A stretch of DNA of 64,000 nt from Clostridium sp. MD294 (GTDB lineage Bacteria; Bacillota; Clostridia; Lachnospirales; Anaerotignaceae). Made by a program: the position numbers and the translations under genes. The notes beneath the pieces were generated by a model that saw nothing but the letters and a program-made list of their open reading frames with translations, made no database searches and was not told the DNA's origin. Where the stretch lies: positions 744,001 through 808,000 of the forward strand of contig NZ_CP097810.1 in NCBI RefSeq assembly GCF_000364165.2, read 5' to 3'. Below are positions 38,081-46,897 of the stretch, piece by piece. Each line of letters starts with the position of its first letter. Position 1 is the stretch's first letter.

Positions 38081-39361
38081 ATGGAAAAAAACGAATTACG
38101 TTATCAAACATATGTTGCAATATTAAAAAGAGAATTAGTTGTAGCAATGGGTTGTACAGAACCAATTGCACTTGCATATTGTGCAGCAAAAGCAAGGGCG
38201 GTATTAGGACAAATACCTGATAAAGTGACGATAGAAACAAGTGGAAATATTATTAAAAATGTGAAAAGTGTTATTGTGCCAAATACCAACGGAGAAAAAG
38301 GCATTGAGGCAGCGGCAGCCATTGGTATTATTGCAGGAGATGAGAAATTAGAATTAGAAGTATTAAGCAATGTTACAGAACAACAAAAAAAAGAGTTCTT
38401 AGAATATAAAAAGAACACAAAAATTCAAGTAAAACAAGCAGAAAGTGATTTACTTTTAGATATTATTGTAAAAGTATATAAACAAGATAGTTATGCTATT
38501 GTTCGTATTGCTAATGCACATAGTAATGTGGTATATATTGAAAAAGATGGTAATGTACTTTTAGATAATGGAATTGTGAAACAAGTACAGGAAGATGTGC
38601 CTGATTACAGTTTGCTTTCTGTACAAGGAATTTATGATTTTGCACAAATAGTAGATATAGAAGATGTAAAAGAAGTATTAGATAGACAAATAGAATATAA
38701 TAGTGCGATTGCAGAAGAAGGATTAAAAAATAATTATGGTGCAAATATAGGCTCTGTATTATTAGAAACATATGGTAATGATATTAGAAATCGTGCAAAA
38801 GCAAAAGCAGCAGCAGGTTCTGATGCAAGAATGAGCGGTTGTGAATTACCTGTTGTTATTAATTCTGGTAGTGGTAATCAAGGTATGACGGTTTCATTAC
38901 CAATTATAGAATATGCCAAAGAATTAAATATAGAAAAAGAAAAATTGTATAGAGCGTTAATTCTTTCTAATTTAATTGCAATACACAAAAAAACAGGTAT
39001 AGGATATTTATCAGCATATTGTGGTGCAGTAAGTGCAGGAGCAGCAGCAGGAGCAGGCATTGCCTATTTAAAAGGTGGTAGCTATGAGGACATTACACAT
39101 ACAATTGTGAATGCACTTGCTATTACATCAGGTATTATATGTGATGGTGCAAAGGCATCTTGTGCAGCAAAAATTGCATCAGCAGTTGATGCAGGTATTT
39201 TTGGATATGATATGTATTTAAAAGGACAGCAATTTTATGGTGGAGATGGCATTGTATCAAAAGGAATTGAAAATACAATAAAAAATATTGGTAGATTAGG
39301 AAAAGATGGTATGCGTGAAACAGATAAAGAAATATTAAAAATTATGACTTGTGTTGACTAA
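38081..39361 (+). CDS. cyuA: L-cysteine desulfidase family protein (CyuA/YhaM, UPF0597)
   Basis: 426 aa. Family marks: MGCTEPIALAYCAAKAR at the N-terminus, SGCELPVVINSGSGNQGM in the centre, and SGIICDGAKASCAAKIAS plus QQFYGGDGIV near the C-terminus; related to the serine dehydratase alpha domain. The conserved cysteines are consistent with an iron-sulfur cluster. The family degrades cysteine to pyruvate, ammonia and sulfide in anaerobes. The long frame begins at 38057, but AAAAGGAG sits between that ATG and the ATG at 38081, so the latter is used. Monocistronic. It may balance cysteine made by CysK. Confidence 0.88.
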   Translation: MEKNELRYQTYVAILKRELVVAMGCTEPIALAYCAAKARAVLGQIPDKVTIETSGNIIKNVKSVIVPNTNGEKGIEAAAAIGIIAGDEKLELEVLSNVTEQQKKEFLEYKKNTKIQVKQAESDLLLDIIVKVYKQDSYAIVRIANAHSNVVYIEKDGNVLLDNGIVKQVQEDVPDYSLLSVQGIYDFAQIVDIEDVKEVLDRQIEYNSAIAEEGLKNNYGANIGSVLLETYGNDIRNRAKAKAAAGSDARMSGCELPVVINSGSGNQGMTVSLPIIEYAKELNIEKEKLYRALILSNLIAIHKKTGIGYLSAYCGAVSAGAAAGAGIAYLKGGSYEDITHTIVNALAITSGIICDGAKASCAAKIASAVDAGIFGYDMYLKGQQFYGGDGIVSKGIENTIKNIGRLGKDGMRETDKEILKIMTCVD

Positions 39362-39401
39362 TGTTGAGATTTGAGTATTTACTTTGCTTTATGAAATATA
39401 T

Positions 39402-39773
39402 TCAAGCAAAAAATTTTGTTTTTTCAGCTAAAAGAGCTCCTCGATATGAGGAGCTTTTTCCATATGTCTGTGCTACATCAAAAAGGCTTGAAATACCAGC
39501 AATAGTACAACCTATCAAAAAATGACGTAATATATAGTGGTCAATCTGTATGGCAAAAAGTGGCATAAAGAAGAAAAACAGTAATTGTCTTATAAATCTT
39601 TTGAATAAATGAATTTTATCTATTTTAATTTGAGAAATTACTGCTATAATAAAACAGAGTATAAAAGATTTTACAAATGATGTAAAAGAACGTTCTTCTA
39701 CTACAAATAGAAATCTAAGTAATAAAACAGGAATAAATCTTTTTAAAAATGTTTTATTGAATATGTTAGACAT
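39402..39773 (-). CDS. Small membrane protein, unknown
   Basis: 123 aa, with three probable membrane segments (about 30-50, 62-82, 85-100). I do not recognise a family. AGAGGT lies 7 bases before the ATG at 39773. It is 17 bases downstream of the TraX-like gene, so probably cotranscribed. Its final about 15 codons are written through the cyuA terminator hairpin (SSSYRGALLAEK), so the true C-terminus may be an accident of overlap. Confidence 0.55.
   Translation of the reverse strand: MSNIFNKTFLKRFIPVLLLRFLFVVEERSFTSFVKSFILCFIIAVISQIKIDKIHLFKRFIRQLLFFFFMPLFAIQIDHYILRHFLIGCTIAGISSLFDVAQTYGKSSSYRGALLAEKTKFFA
39431..39463 (+). terminator. Terminator after cyuA, embedded in the opposing gene
   Basis: Perfect AGCTCCTC / GAGGAGCT stem, loop GATAT, T run. 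It lies within the last codons of the minus-strand ORF 39402-39773. Confidence 0.8.
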
Positions 39774-39790
39774 TATTTTTACCTCTTTTT

Positions 39791-40660
39791 TTATAATACA
39801 TTACCCATAGAAACACCAATATAATAAAATACAATAATATTAAAAGGATACATTATGTAAAATAAGTATTTTAGTCCTTTCCCCTTTTTTCCGTTATATA
39901 ACAATAGCAAAGGTAATGAAAATATCATTAGCCATTGTGTAGTATACCATAAATCGTTTTTTAAAAATCTAATTTCTATATCCAAAAATGCTGAACAAAA
40001 AAACTCAAATATTTCTTTTAAGTGCATTAGCAAATTATTTTTACTTGTAATTGCAATATAAGTTATTTTATTGCCTATACGATATAGCAAATTTGTATTT
40101 TGAAAAATGAGTATAGTAAATGTAATCAAAATATAGCTGATACTAAATTTTTTATAAGAATGAAGAAACAAGTACATACAAACACCTAATACTACAAATA
40201 ATATACCATAATTCATATATGCAGAAATAACAAATAATGGTAATATTATTACGGTAAATTTATCTGGCATATTAATAATACACATAATATAGAGTGTATT
40301 TACTACAACTTGCCACAATAAAAATATACATAAGTATTTTTTTGCATATTTGTTTTGACTTTGAAAGCAGTCTATTAAAAATAGTATAAGAAGTGTTATA
40401 AATATTGTTCTTATGTAATTGATGTTTTGTAATATTATAGCATCAATAATACCCATAAACACACTAAAAGCATAAATTCGAAACAGATACTTTTTTTTAT
40501 TACTCGTGTTGCTATAGCCTATTACAGCACAAAATAAAAATATAGGCGCTGATAGTCTTCCTATATATCTTAACCATTCGGGCATATTAGGAATAAAAAA
40601 TCCAATATGGTCAATTAACATTGTAATAAGTGCAAATAATTTTAATACAGTTGTTGACAT
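39791..40660 (-). CDS. TraX-family membrane protein
   Basis: 289 aa, eight or more predicted membrane helices. The N-terminus shows the TraX family signature: LKLFALITMLIDHIGFF, then WLRYIGRLSAPIFLFCAVIGY. TraX acetylates F pilin in E. coli; chromosomal homologues in Firmicutes are common and probably act as acyltransferases on other substrates. No conjugation genes are nearby. TAGGAGAA precedes the ATG. Confidence 0.82.
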   Translation of the reverse strand: MSTTVLKLFALITMLIDHIGFFIPNMPEWLRYIGRLSAPIFLFCAVIGYSNTSNKKKYLFRIYAFSVFMGIIDAIILQNINYIRTIFITLLILFLIDCFQSQNKYAKKYLCIFLLWQVVVNTLYIMCIINMPDKFTVIILPLFVISAYMNYGILFVVLGVCMYLFLHSYKKFSISYILITFTILIFQNTNLLYRIGNKITYIAITSKNNLLMHLKEIFEFFCSAFLDIEIRFLKNDLWYTTQWLMIFSLPLLLLYNGKKGKGLKYLFYIMYPFNIIVFYYIGVSMGNVL

Positions 40661-40786
40661 TATTTTTCTCCTATAATAGTTACTATTTAAAACTTATTAT
40701 AGTACCTATGGTAAAGAGATACAATATGCAAATAGTATAAAAATATTGTAAAAATTTGTTATATTTTATACTACTCTGACAATAAA

Positions 40787-40828
40787 AAAACTACTGCTAA
40801 AATTTTGATATTAACAGTAGTATTTTTG
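40787..40828 (-). terminator. Terminator of the DUF4272 gene
   Basis: AAAACTACTG / CAGTAGT hairpin with T-rich tract on the minus strand, directly after the stop codon. Confidence 0.75.
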
Positions 40829-40829
40829 T

Positions 40830-42218
40830 TTATGTTGTAGTAGTGACAGCATCCCAATCTGTAACACCATCTACTTTAAGCAACCAATTTAAAGCATAAT
40901 GCCTTTCATAAATTACACCAAAATCTAGAGCATCTATTGTTTTGTTGTTAATACGAGCGTCTACACAAGCCCAATTATAACGAAGTGTTAAATCTTGCAA
41001 TGTTAATATTTCTTCTTTAGAACGCAATTTCGCGGCTTTGGAAAGACTGTCAAAATTATGGTTCCATATTACATTACCTAATTCTACTGCTTCACAAATT
41101 TGATTAGGTTCTTTTAAATCTAATAAAGAAAGTGCCCAAAGAAATATCGCACAACATTCATATCGCCAAGCATAACTATTAAATATTTTTGTTTCTTTGA
41201 TAGGCGGGTTGTCAATATATTCTTTTTCTTTTACTGAAAAAGAATTTAAGACATGGTATTTTTCTTCTAAAAGAGCAATTTGTTCTTTCATTTTTTGTTC
41301 TGGATTATCATATTTTCCACTAATATAAACTTCTGCTTGTATTGCAGTGGCATATGTGGCAATCAAACGTTTTATAATTTCTTCTTTTGTTTGTAAAGTA
41401 GTTTCTGCATCAAATACTGCAGAACGAAGTTCCTCTAAATAAGGGATTTTTTTACTTTTTAATATTTCAATTGACTTTTTCTTTCTTTCCATATCTGCCT
41501 CTGTAGGTTTTAGTTCTTTTTCTAAAAAATCTGCTGAGGCAATGGGGTGGAATGTATCAAAAGCAGACTGTCCTTGTGTATCTATCAGTAGCCTACCATC
41601 ATAATGAAATACTTCCATAGTTGGTACAAGTACAAAAGCAGTAAGAGCTTTTGCTGCACTATAAACATTTTTAATAATATTATTTGTTCTTTTTTCATCA
41701 GAATTTAATGTAAATTGTATAGAAATAATACAATTGAATAGTTTCATTTGCTGTAATATATTTTCTTTTAATACTTGATTTTTAATAGGAGATTTACTAA
41801 AAAAATTTGCCATACCATAAGCTTGTGCAGTTGTTTCTTTTTTATTTGTGATAATACGAATTTTTAGAAAAGTATCATCTTTTAAAGTTAAAACAAATTC
41901 TGCATTATTTACAAAATCAAGTTTTTTATATTCTTCAGAAAAAGCTTTTTCAAAAACAGAGGAAATAATATCTGTATTTTTTCGGCAAGAATATAAGCGA
42001 ATAGCAGCATCATGTTCTTGCTGTTTGGTCTTTGACTGCTGCAGTTTTTCTTGCTGAACTGTTTCTGTTTTTTGCTGTGTATCTTGTTGTTGTGTTTCGT
42101 TTTGTGTTGTAGTTGTTTGGCTTTCTGTATTTATAGTATTGCTTTCAGTAACAGAAGAATTTTCTTCTGTCGGCTGTTGAGGTTCTTTTTTCTTTTTTAT
42201 CCAATCAAAAAGTTTCAT
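40830..42218 (-). CDS. DUF4272 domain protein with low-complexity linker
   Basis: 462 aa. Starts with a basic patch (MKLFDWIKKKKEP), then a Gln/Thr/Ser-rich linker (about 14-68). An unassigned alpha/beta region (about 70-225) follows. The C-terminal domain (about 240-460) fits DUF4272: EILKSKKIPYLEELRSAVFD, IIKRLIATYATAIQAEV, SYAWRYECCAIFLWALSLL and a final RHYALNWLL. The family is of unknown function and common in Firmicutes and Bacteroidetes genomes. AAGGAGAA precedes the ATG. Confidence 0.78.
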   Translation of the reverse strand: MKLFDWIKKKKEPQQPTEENSSVTESNTINTESQTTTTQNETQQQDTQQKTETVQQEKLQQSKTKQQEHDAAIRLYSCRKNTDIISSVFEKAFSEEYKKLDFVNNAEFVLTLKDDTFLKIRIITNKKETTAQAYGMANFFSKSPIKNQVLKENILQQMKLFNCIISIQFTLNSDEKRTNNIIKNVYSAAKALTAFVLVPTMEVFHYDGRLLIDTQGQSAFDTFHPIASADFLEKELKPTEADMERKKKSIEILKSKKIPYLEELRSAVFDAETTLQTKEEIIKRLIATYATAIQAEVYISGKYDNPEQKMKEQIALLEEKYHVLNSFSVKEKEYIDNPPIKETKIFNSYAWRYECCAIFLWALSLLDLKEPNQICEAVELGNVIWNHNFDSLSKAAKLRSKEEILTLQDLTLRYNWACVDARINNKTIDALDFGVIYERHYALNWLLKVDGVTDWDAVTTTT

Positions 42219-42289
42219 TTTGTTTTCTCCTTCATATGTTCATCAAAACAAATATGATTGTATTGTTAGAATATTTTTTTAAAAGTATT

Positions 42290-42646
42290 TTACTGCTTTT
42301 TAGCACTTTCTGGGTATAATTTATATAATATTTCATATTGAAAAAAAGAATATTCTAAAATATTGGTTAGTATTGCACAGCTCATTCCAGCATTTAAAAA
42401 ATCAAATGTATGGCCATATGCAAATAAACATTTTACAACTATCATTGTATTATAATTTTTTGTAAAAAGTACATCACCTAATTTTATATCTTTACAAAGT
42501 CTGCCAGAAAGAAGTAATTCATTTTTATTTACTGTTATATTATAACGTTTAATATAGTCTAAAATTTCTATAAAATTTGTGTTTGCCTTTTGATCGCCAT
42601 AAAAATATTGGTATATAATAAAACAAGCTTTATTTTTATTACTCAC
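42290..42646 (-). CDS. Hypothetical protein
   Basis: 118 aa. No family recognised. Mixed alpha/beta with hydrophobic patches (VLFTKNYNTMIVVKCLFAYG) but no clear membrane helix or signal peptide. The start appears to be GTG at 42646 with only a weak ribosome site (GGGCG). Upstream of, and same strand as, the DUF4272 gene with about 70 bases between. Could be spurious, but its length and the absence of a competing frame favour a gene. Confidence 0.5.
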   Translation of the reverse strand: MSNKNKACFIIYQYFYGDQKANTNFIEILDYIKRYNITVNKNELLLSGRLCKDIKLGDVLFTKNYNTMIVVKCLFAYGHTFDFLNAGMSCAILTNILEYSFFQYEILYKLYPESAKKQ

Positions 42647-42799
42647 TTATTATCGCCCACTTTCATTTTGCTATTTTAGCAAACACAATATTTTTTATAA
42701 AAAAGTGATAATAATATTATTTTTTTATTGTAACACGTTTTTTTTATAATGTCTTTGTATTTTATATATAATTTTGAAAAAATATGGAAGAATTATATA

Positions 42800-43318
42800 C
42801 TAATTTAAAATATCAATTTGACACATTTTCATAGCATTGAGTGCTTGTGTATGACTTTCTGGTGTCACACCAGCACAACAGTTTTCGTCAACTATTATAG
42901 GAGTTTCCCAAAGCAATGCTTTTATATTTAATGCGTTAGAAATTACACAAATATCAGTACATAAACCTACTAAAGTAATGCGGTCATATTGCTTTTGAGA
43001 AAGCATTTGAGCAAGTGCTGTGGAGGCAAAAGTAGGTTTATCAATAATAACAGGATTTTTATTTACACCAGCATTCCAAACGTCTTTTTGTATTTCCCAA
43101 CCAAAAGTATTTTTAATGCAATGTACTATAGGAAGTTTTTTTCCTTCTTGTGTATCTAAATAATTTTCTGAATGAGTATCTCTTGTATAATATAAATCGC
43201 CAGAAAAAGCATTAATTTTTGAAATTACATTTGGTACGATTTGTTGTGCTTGTGTTGTACCTAAACTACCATCTATAAAATCATTTTGCATATCAATAAC
43301 AACAAGTGCTTCTTTCAT
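42800..43318 (-). CDS. pncA: Isochorismatase-family amidase, probable nicotinamidase
   Basis: 172 aa. Cysteine hydrolase fold: catalytic Asp in LVVIDMQNDFIDGS, Lys in IDKPTFAS and nucleophile Cys in VGLCTDICV; TRDTHSENY is the metal-binding-like segment of nicotinamidases. Converts nicotinamide to nicotinate for NAD salvage. The frame starts at 43330, but AGAAAGGTGGAAC sits over that codon and correctly serves the ATG at 43318 (MKEALVVID). Single gene. Confidence 0.88.
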   Translation of the reverse strand: MKEALVVIDMQNDFIDGSLGTTQAQQIVPNVISKINAFSGDLYYTRDTHSENYLDTQEGKKLPIVHCIKNTFGWEIQKDVWNAGVNKNPVIIDKPTFASTALAQMLSQKQYDRITLVGLCTDICVISNALNIKALLWETPIIVDENCCAGVTPESHTQALNAMKMCQIDILN

Positions 43319-43675
43319 AAATAGTTCCACCTTTCTAAATCAATAAAGTTATATATCATATTTTATCATTAAATGTCAATTCATACAACAAAAGAGAATG
43401 TAAAAATGTACTTTTAAAAAATATTGTATACATTTAAAAAAACTATTGACATTTTATTATTAATGTTTTAATATAAATACATACAAAGTAATCAATCTAT
43501 ATAAAAAATAAATAAGAAAAAGGAAAAAATATTCGGTTCTTTTGTTATAAGACGTCAATAATAGAAGAAATTCCATTTCTTTATGTCAAACAAGTCATTA
43601 TAAAGATTGTTTTCATTACTTTGTTGATTATAAATTGAAGCGGAATGTATTTTCCAATACAATTATAGTTAGTAA
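43319..43675. other. Non-coding gap
   Basis: AT-rich on the left. From about 43540 the sequence is less AT-rich and continues so into the chained ORFs. I see no gene or known RNA. Confidence 0.35.
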
Positions 43676-44018
43676 ATGGTAGAAGGAGGAGAGTCCAACA
43701 AAATAGTTAATTTCGATATACCCTTTTCTTTGCGACGATGAAAGTTGGGCGTGTTTTTCCAAGAGAAAAGCATATAGTGTTTATGAAGGGAGATATCATA
43801 GGACAATATAAAATGGATAAGGCACTATATAATATAGGCTTGAGTCCGATGTTTAAAGCAAGTTTCGTTTTCTATTTCAAAACTGTAAAAGCAAATGGTA
43901 AATATAAAACATTTTATAAAGAGATAAAAAATGTATTCCATGTGGAAAAAAAGAGCAAATACAGTATATGAAATATACAACTAAATATGGAAAATGGTGT
44001 TGTGATGATTATAAATGA
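43676..44018 (+). pseudogene. Three ATGA-overlapping tiny ORFs, or one frameshifted gene
   Basis: ORF a (43676-43741, 21 aa, ends DIPFSLRR), ORF b (43738-43971, 77 aa, MKVGRVFPREKHIVF...) and ORF c (43968-44018, 16 aa, MKYTTKYGKWCCDDYK) are joined by two ATGA overlaps. Only ORF a contains a GGAGGAG, within its own codons. GC content is above that of the flanks, and a strong terminator follows at 44096-44143. Either this is a gene of about 113 residues broken by two frameshifts, or a translationally coupled string of microproteins. No family recognised. Confidence 0.35.
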
Positions 44019-44095
44019 CATCTCAATAAAAACACGAATAAAATAAAATAAAGAAAGAGTGAGAAAAATAGAAGTGTTAGAACCAGTTCAGAATG

Positions 44096-44143
44096 AAAGA
44101 TAACCTTTCCGTTGAAGTGACAGCGGAGGGGTTATCTTTTTTG
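44096..44143 (+). terminator. Strong terminator after the chained ORFs
   Basis: Stem AGATAACC.TTCCGTTG / CAGCGGAGGGGTTATCT, loop AAGTGA, then TTTTTTG. Shows that the region upstream is transcribed. Confidence 0.85.
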
Positions 44144-44515
44144 TTTTGAATGATAAAATAGAATACTAAATTTTGTAAAAAAATGTGATAGAAAAGGACT
44201 AATTCTATATTTTTATCATAAAAAATATTATATCTAAAAAAAATTACACTTTAGAATTTATTTATTTTGTTTATTTTAGAACTAAAATGGCATTATAATT
44301 TATAATAAAACATACAAAATTTAAAATAAAAGTACATTTTTAATTAAGATTTACAAATGAATAATAGCATATTAAAATAAGTGATAAAAAATAAAATATA
44401 TTGCTAAATTAACATGAAAGTAAAAATACAGTAAAAATTTTAAAAATATTTTGTTCTGCTTTTAATGACAAGCTGTTTCATATCATGTTAATAAATAAAA
44501 GAGAAGGAGGAAGTT
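44144..44515. other. AT-rich leader of the DUF4914 gene
   Basis: About 370 bases, extremely AT-rich, no ORF and no recognisable RNA. Ends with GAGAAGGAGGAAG, the ribosome site of the next gene. Confidence 0.4.
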
Positions 44516-46387
44516 ATGGATAAAAATATAGAAAGAATTGCTTTTTCAGAAGAATTAAAAGAAATTTTAAATGCTTGTTCTGATGTAGTTATTCCAAAAA
44601 CAAGAGCAGAAATTTATGATATGGTATTTGGAGGAGAAAAAGAAAATTCTTTTGACATCACATATACAGTTCATGGCAAAGAAAAAAAAGAAGCAGATGT
44701 TGTGCGTTGCCGCAATGGAGCTGCTGTAAATTATACAGAAGATTATATGCGTCGCCGTGACCCAGAATGTATGGTTATTTCAGATAAAAAGCCAACAGAT
44801 AAGCAACGTTTTGAAGAAGCGTATGGTTATGAATTTTCTAGTTTAAGAAAAGAAACATTGTTGTGGCTGAAAGAAAGAGAATTAATTGTTGTACCATTTA
44901 GAGCAGGTGGTAAAAAATATGGCTATCCTGCTATATTAATATGTCCTAAAAATGCTGCTTTTTTTGCATATGCACTTGCAAATTTGCAAGCATTTGTAAA
45001 TATAGAAGAAGAAATTGTTCCTTTTGTGCCACGTGCTATTATTTATGTTGCACCACCTTTTAGACATACTCATTTTGAGGGAAAACAAGTGTGTGTTCAT
45101 AATCGTTTAGATAATTGTCATGAAATTTTTTCTTATAATTTGTATCCTGGCCCATCTGCTAAAAAGGGAGTTTATAGTGTATTATTAGATATTGGGGAGC
45201 AAGAAAATTGGGTAACTGCTCATGCTTCTGCTGCGAGAATTATTACACCATATGAAAATGAGATTGTAATTATGCATGAAGGAGCTTCTGGCGGTGGAAA
45301 AAGTGAAATGCTTGAAGTAGAGCATAGAGAGCCAGACGGCCGTATATTACTAGGAACACATATTGTAACAGGAGGAAAAAATTATTTACACTTGGGAGAT
45401 ACTTGTGATATTGAGCCAATTTCTGATGATATGGCAATGTGTCACCCTGCTATACAAGGCGAAGATGGAAAATTAGGTATTATTGATGGAGAAAATGCTT
45501 GGTTTTTGAGAGTAGATGGTATTACAGAATATGGAAGTAGCCCTGCCTATGAAAAAATAGCAATTCACCCAAAAGAACCTCTTATTTTCTTCAATTTACA
45601 AGGAGTTGCAGGAGCAACTTGTTTGCCTTGGGAGCACACATTAGACTCTGATGGAAAACCTTGTCCAAATCCTCGTGTAGTTATTCCAAGATATATGGTA
45701 AATAAAATTGTACAGGAGCCTGTTGGAGTAGATATACGTAGTTTTGGAGTACGTATGCCTCCAGCAACGGCAGAACGTCCAAGCTATGGTATTATGGGAT
45801 TGATGCAAATTATACCTCCTTCTTTAGCATGGTTGTGGAGATTGGTAGCACCAAGAGGTCATAATAATCCAAGCATTATTGCTACAAAAGGTATGGAAAG
45901 TGAAGGTGTTGGTTCTTACTGGCCTTTTGCAACAGGATTAAGAGTAAGACAGGCGAATTTATTGTTACAACAAATTATTTCCTGTCGCAATACAAAATAT
46001 ATATTGATACCAAATCAGCATATAGGTGTATATAAAGTAGGATTTGCAGCAGAATGGTTAGCAAGAGAATATTTAGCAAGACGTGGCGGGATTAATATTA
46101 TTAAACGTCAAAATTTAGAGCCTGCAAGATGTCCTCTTTTAGGTTATGCTTTAAAAGAAATGAAAATTGAAAGACAGAACATTAGAAGTGTATTTTTAAA
46201 ATGCGAACTACAGGAAATGCTTGGTATAGAAGGTTATGATAAAGGTGCAAAAATATTAAATAATTTTTTTGAAAAAGAGCTAAAGAAATTTGATGTACCA
46301 GAATTAGACCCACTAGGAAAAGAAATTATAGAATGTTTTAAAAGAGGTGGCACAATAGAAGATTATTGTAATTTAACACCAATGTAA
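44516..46387 (+). CDS. DUF4914 protein with P-loop (PEPCK/HPr-kinase-like)
   Basis: 623 aa. The whole length resembles the DUF4914 family of anaerobic bacteria. A P-loop-like EGASGGGKSEMLE is at about 255-267, resembling the G.SG.GK(S/T) of ATP-PEP carboxykinases, and is preceded by NWVTAHASAARIITPYENE. Further conserved-looking stretches: APPFRHTHFEGKQVCVHNR, FNLQGVAGATCLPWEHTLDS, CPNPRVVIPRYM and FGVRMPPATAERPSYGIMGL. This suggests a nucleotide-binding enzyme, perhaps a phosphotransferase; the reaction is unknown. No signal peptide. GGAGGAAG precedes the ATG. It stands alone, followed by the ilv promoter and T-box. Confidence 0.8.
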   Translation: MDKNIERIAFSEELKEILNACSDVVIPKTRAEIYDMVFGGEKENSFDITYTVHGKEKKEADVVRCRNGAAVNYTEDYMRRRDPECMVISDKKPTDKQRFEEAYGYEFSSLRKETLLWLKERELIVVPFRAGGKKYGYPAILICPKNAAFFAYALANLQAFVNIEEEIVPFVPRAIIYVAPPFRHTHFEGKQVCVHNRLDNCHEIFSYNLYPGPSAKKGVYSVLLDIGEQENWVTAHASAARIITPYENEIVIMHEGASGGGKSEMLEVEHREPDGRILLGTHIVTGGKNYLHLGDTCDIEPISDDMAMCHPAIQGEDGKLGIIDGENAWFLRVDGITEYGSSPAYEKIAIHPKEPLIFFNLQGVAGATCLPWEHTLDSDGKPCPNPRVVIPRYMVNKIVQEPVGVDIRSFGVRMPPATAERPSYGIMGLMQIIPPSLAWLWRLVAPRGHNNPSIIATKGMESEGVGSYWPFATGLRVRQANLLLQQIISCRNTKYILIPNQHIGVYKVGFAAEWLAREYLARRGGINIIKRQNLEPARCPLLGYALKEMKIERQNIRSVFLKCELQEMLGIEGYDKGAKILNNFFEKELKKFDVPELDPLGKEIIECFKRGGTIEDYCNLTPM

Positions 46388-46488
46388 ATAATAATTATAT
46401 AATATTAATTTTATAATATCAATAGAAAAATATTTGATATCATATTTATGTTGTCATACAAATAAAAAATATAAAATAAAATTTGCTA

Positions 46489-46516
46489 TTGACATTTTTA
46501 TAAAAATGGTTATAAT
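46489..46516 (+). promoter_or_regulatory. Promoter of the ilvB2-ilvN2-ilvC-ilvD operon
   Basis: Consensus TTGACA, 16-base spacer, TATAAT, immediately upstream of the T-box leader. Confidence 0.85.
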
Positions 46517-46519
46517 TTT

Positions 46520-46833
46520 GTTCATGATTAAAGTAAAAAAATGCAGTGACTGAGGGAAAGTAACTTTTACATTTGTTTTCAGAGAGTTGTCGGTTGGTGT
46601 AAGATAATAACAATAAATTGTGAAAATCTCCTCAAGAGCAGTTGAACTAAAGAATTCAGAAATAATTTGTGTAGGTTCAAACGGATTAATTCTTCGTTAA
46701 AAGAATTAGCATTAACACATTATTGTGTAGATGTTTTGAGGTGGCTATATTTATTTATAGCAATAAGAGTGGTACCGCAGAGCCTAAGACTTTGTCTCTT
46801 GAATAAAAAAGAGATAAAGTCTTTTTTTATAGA
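46520..46833 (+). promoter_or_regulatory. T-box riboswitch ahead of the ilv operon
   Basis: T-box core AGAGTGGTACCGCAG at 46766-46780, then a terminator AAGACTTTGTCTCTT / AAGAGATAAAGTCTT with T run to about 46830. Stem I elements: GAGGGAAAGTA, CAGAGA, GGTTGGTG, and the 3' CAAGAGCAG strand. When aligned to the first T-box on the shared TGTG, the specifier falls on ATC (Ile) at about 46627; CTC two bases on is the alternative (Leu). Confidence 0.92.
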
Positions 46834-46897
46834 AAAATAGTAAAAACAAATGAAAAATAGTAATTACGAAAAATATTTAATGAATGGGGAAATGGAT

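Noticed and set aside
39791-40660. TraX-like gene as sign of a conjugative element
   Set aside because: No relaxase, coupling protein or pilus genes are nearby; chromosomal TraX homologues are common in Firmicutes.
46850-46897. ATG at 46850 as ilvB2 start
   Set aside because: It begins just after the T-box terminator tail without a ribosome site; the ATG at 46898 has GGGGA and fits the family.
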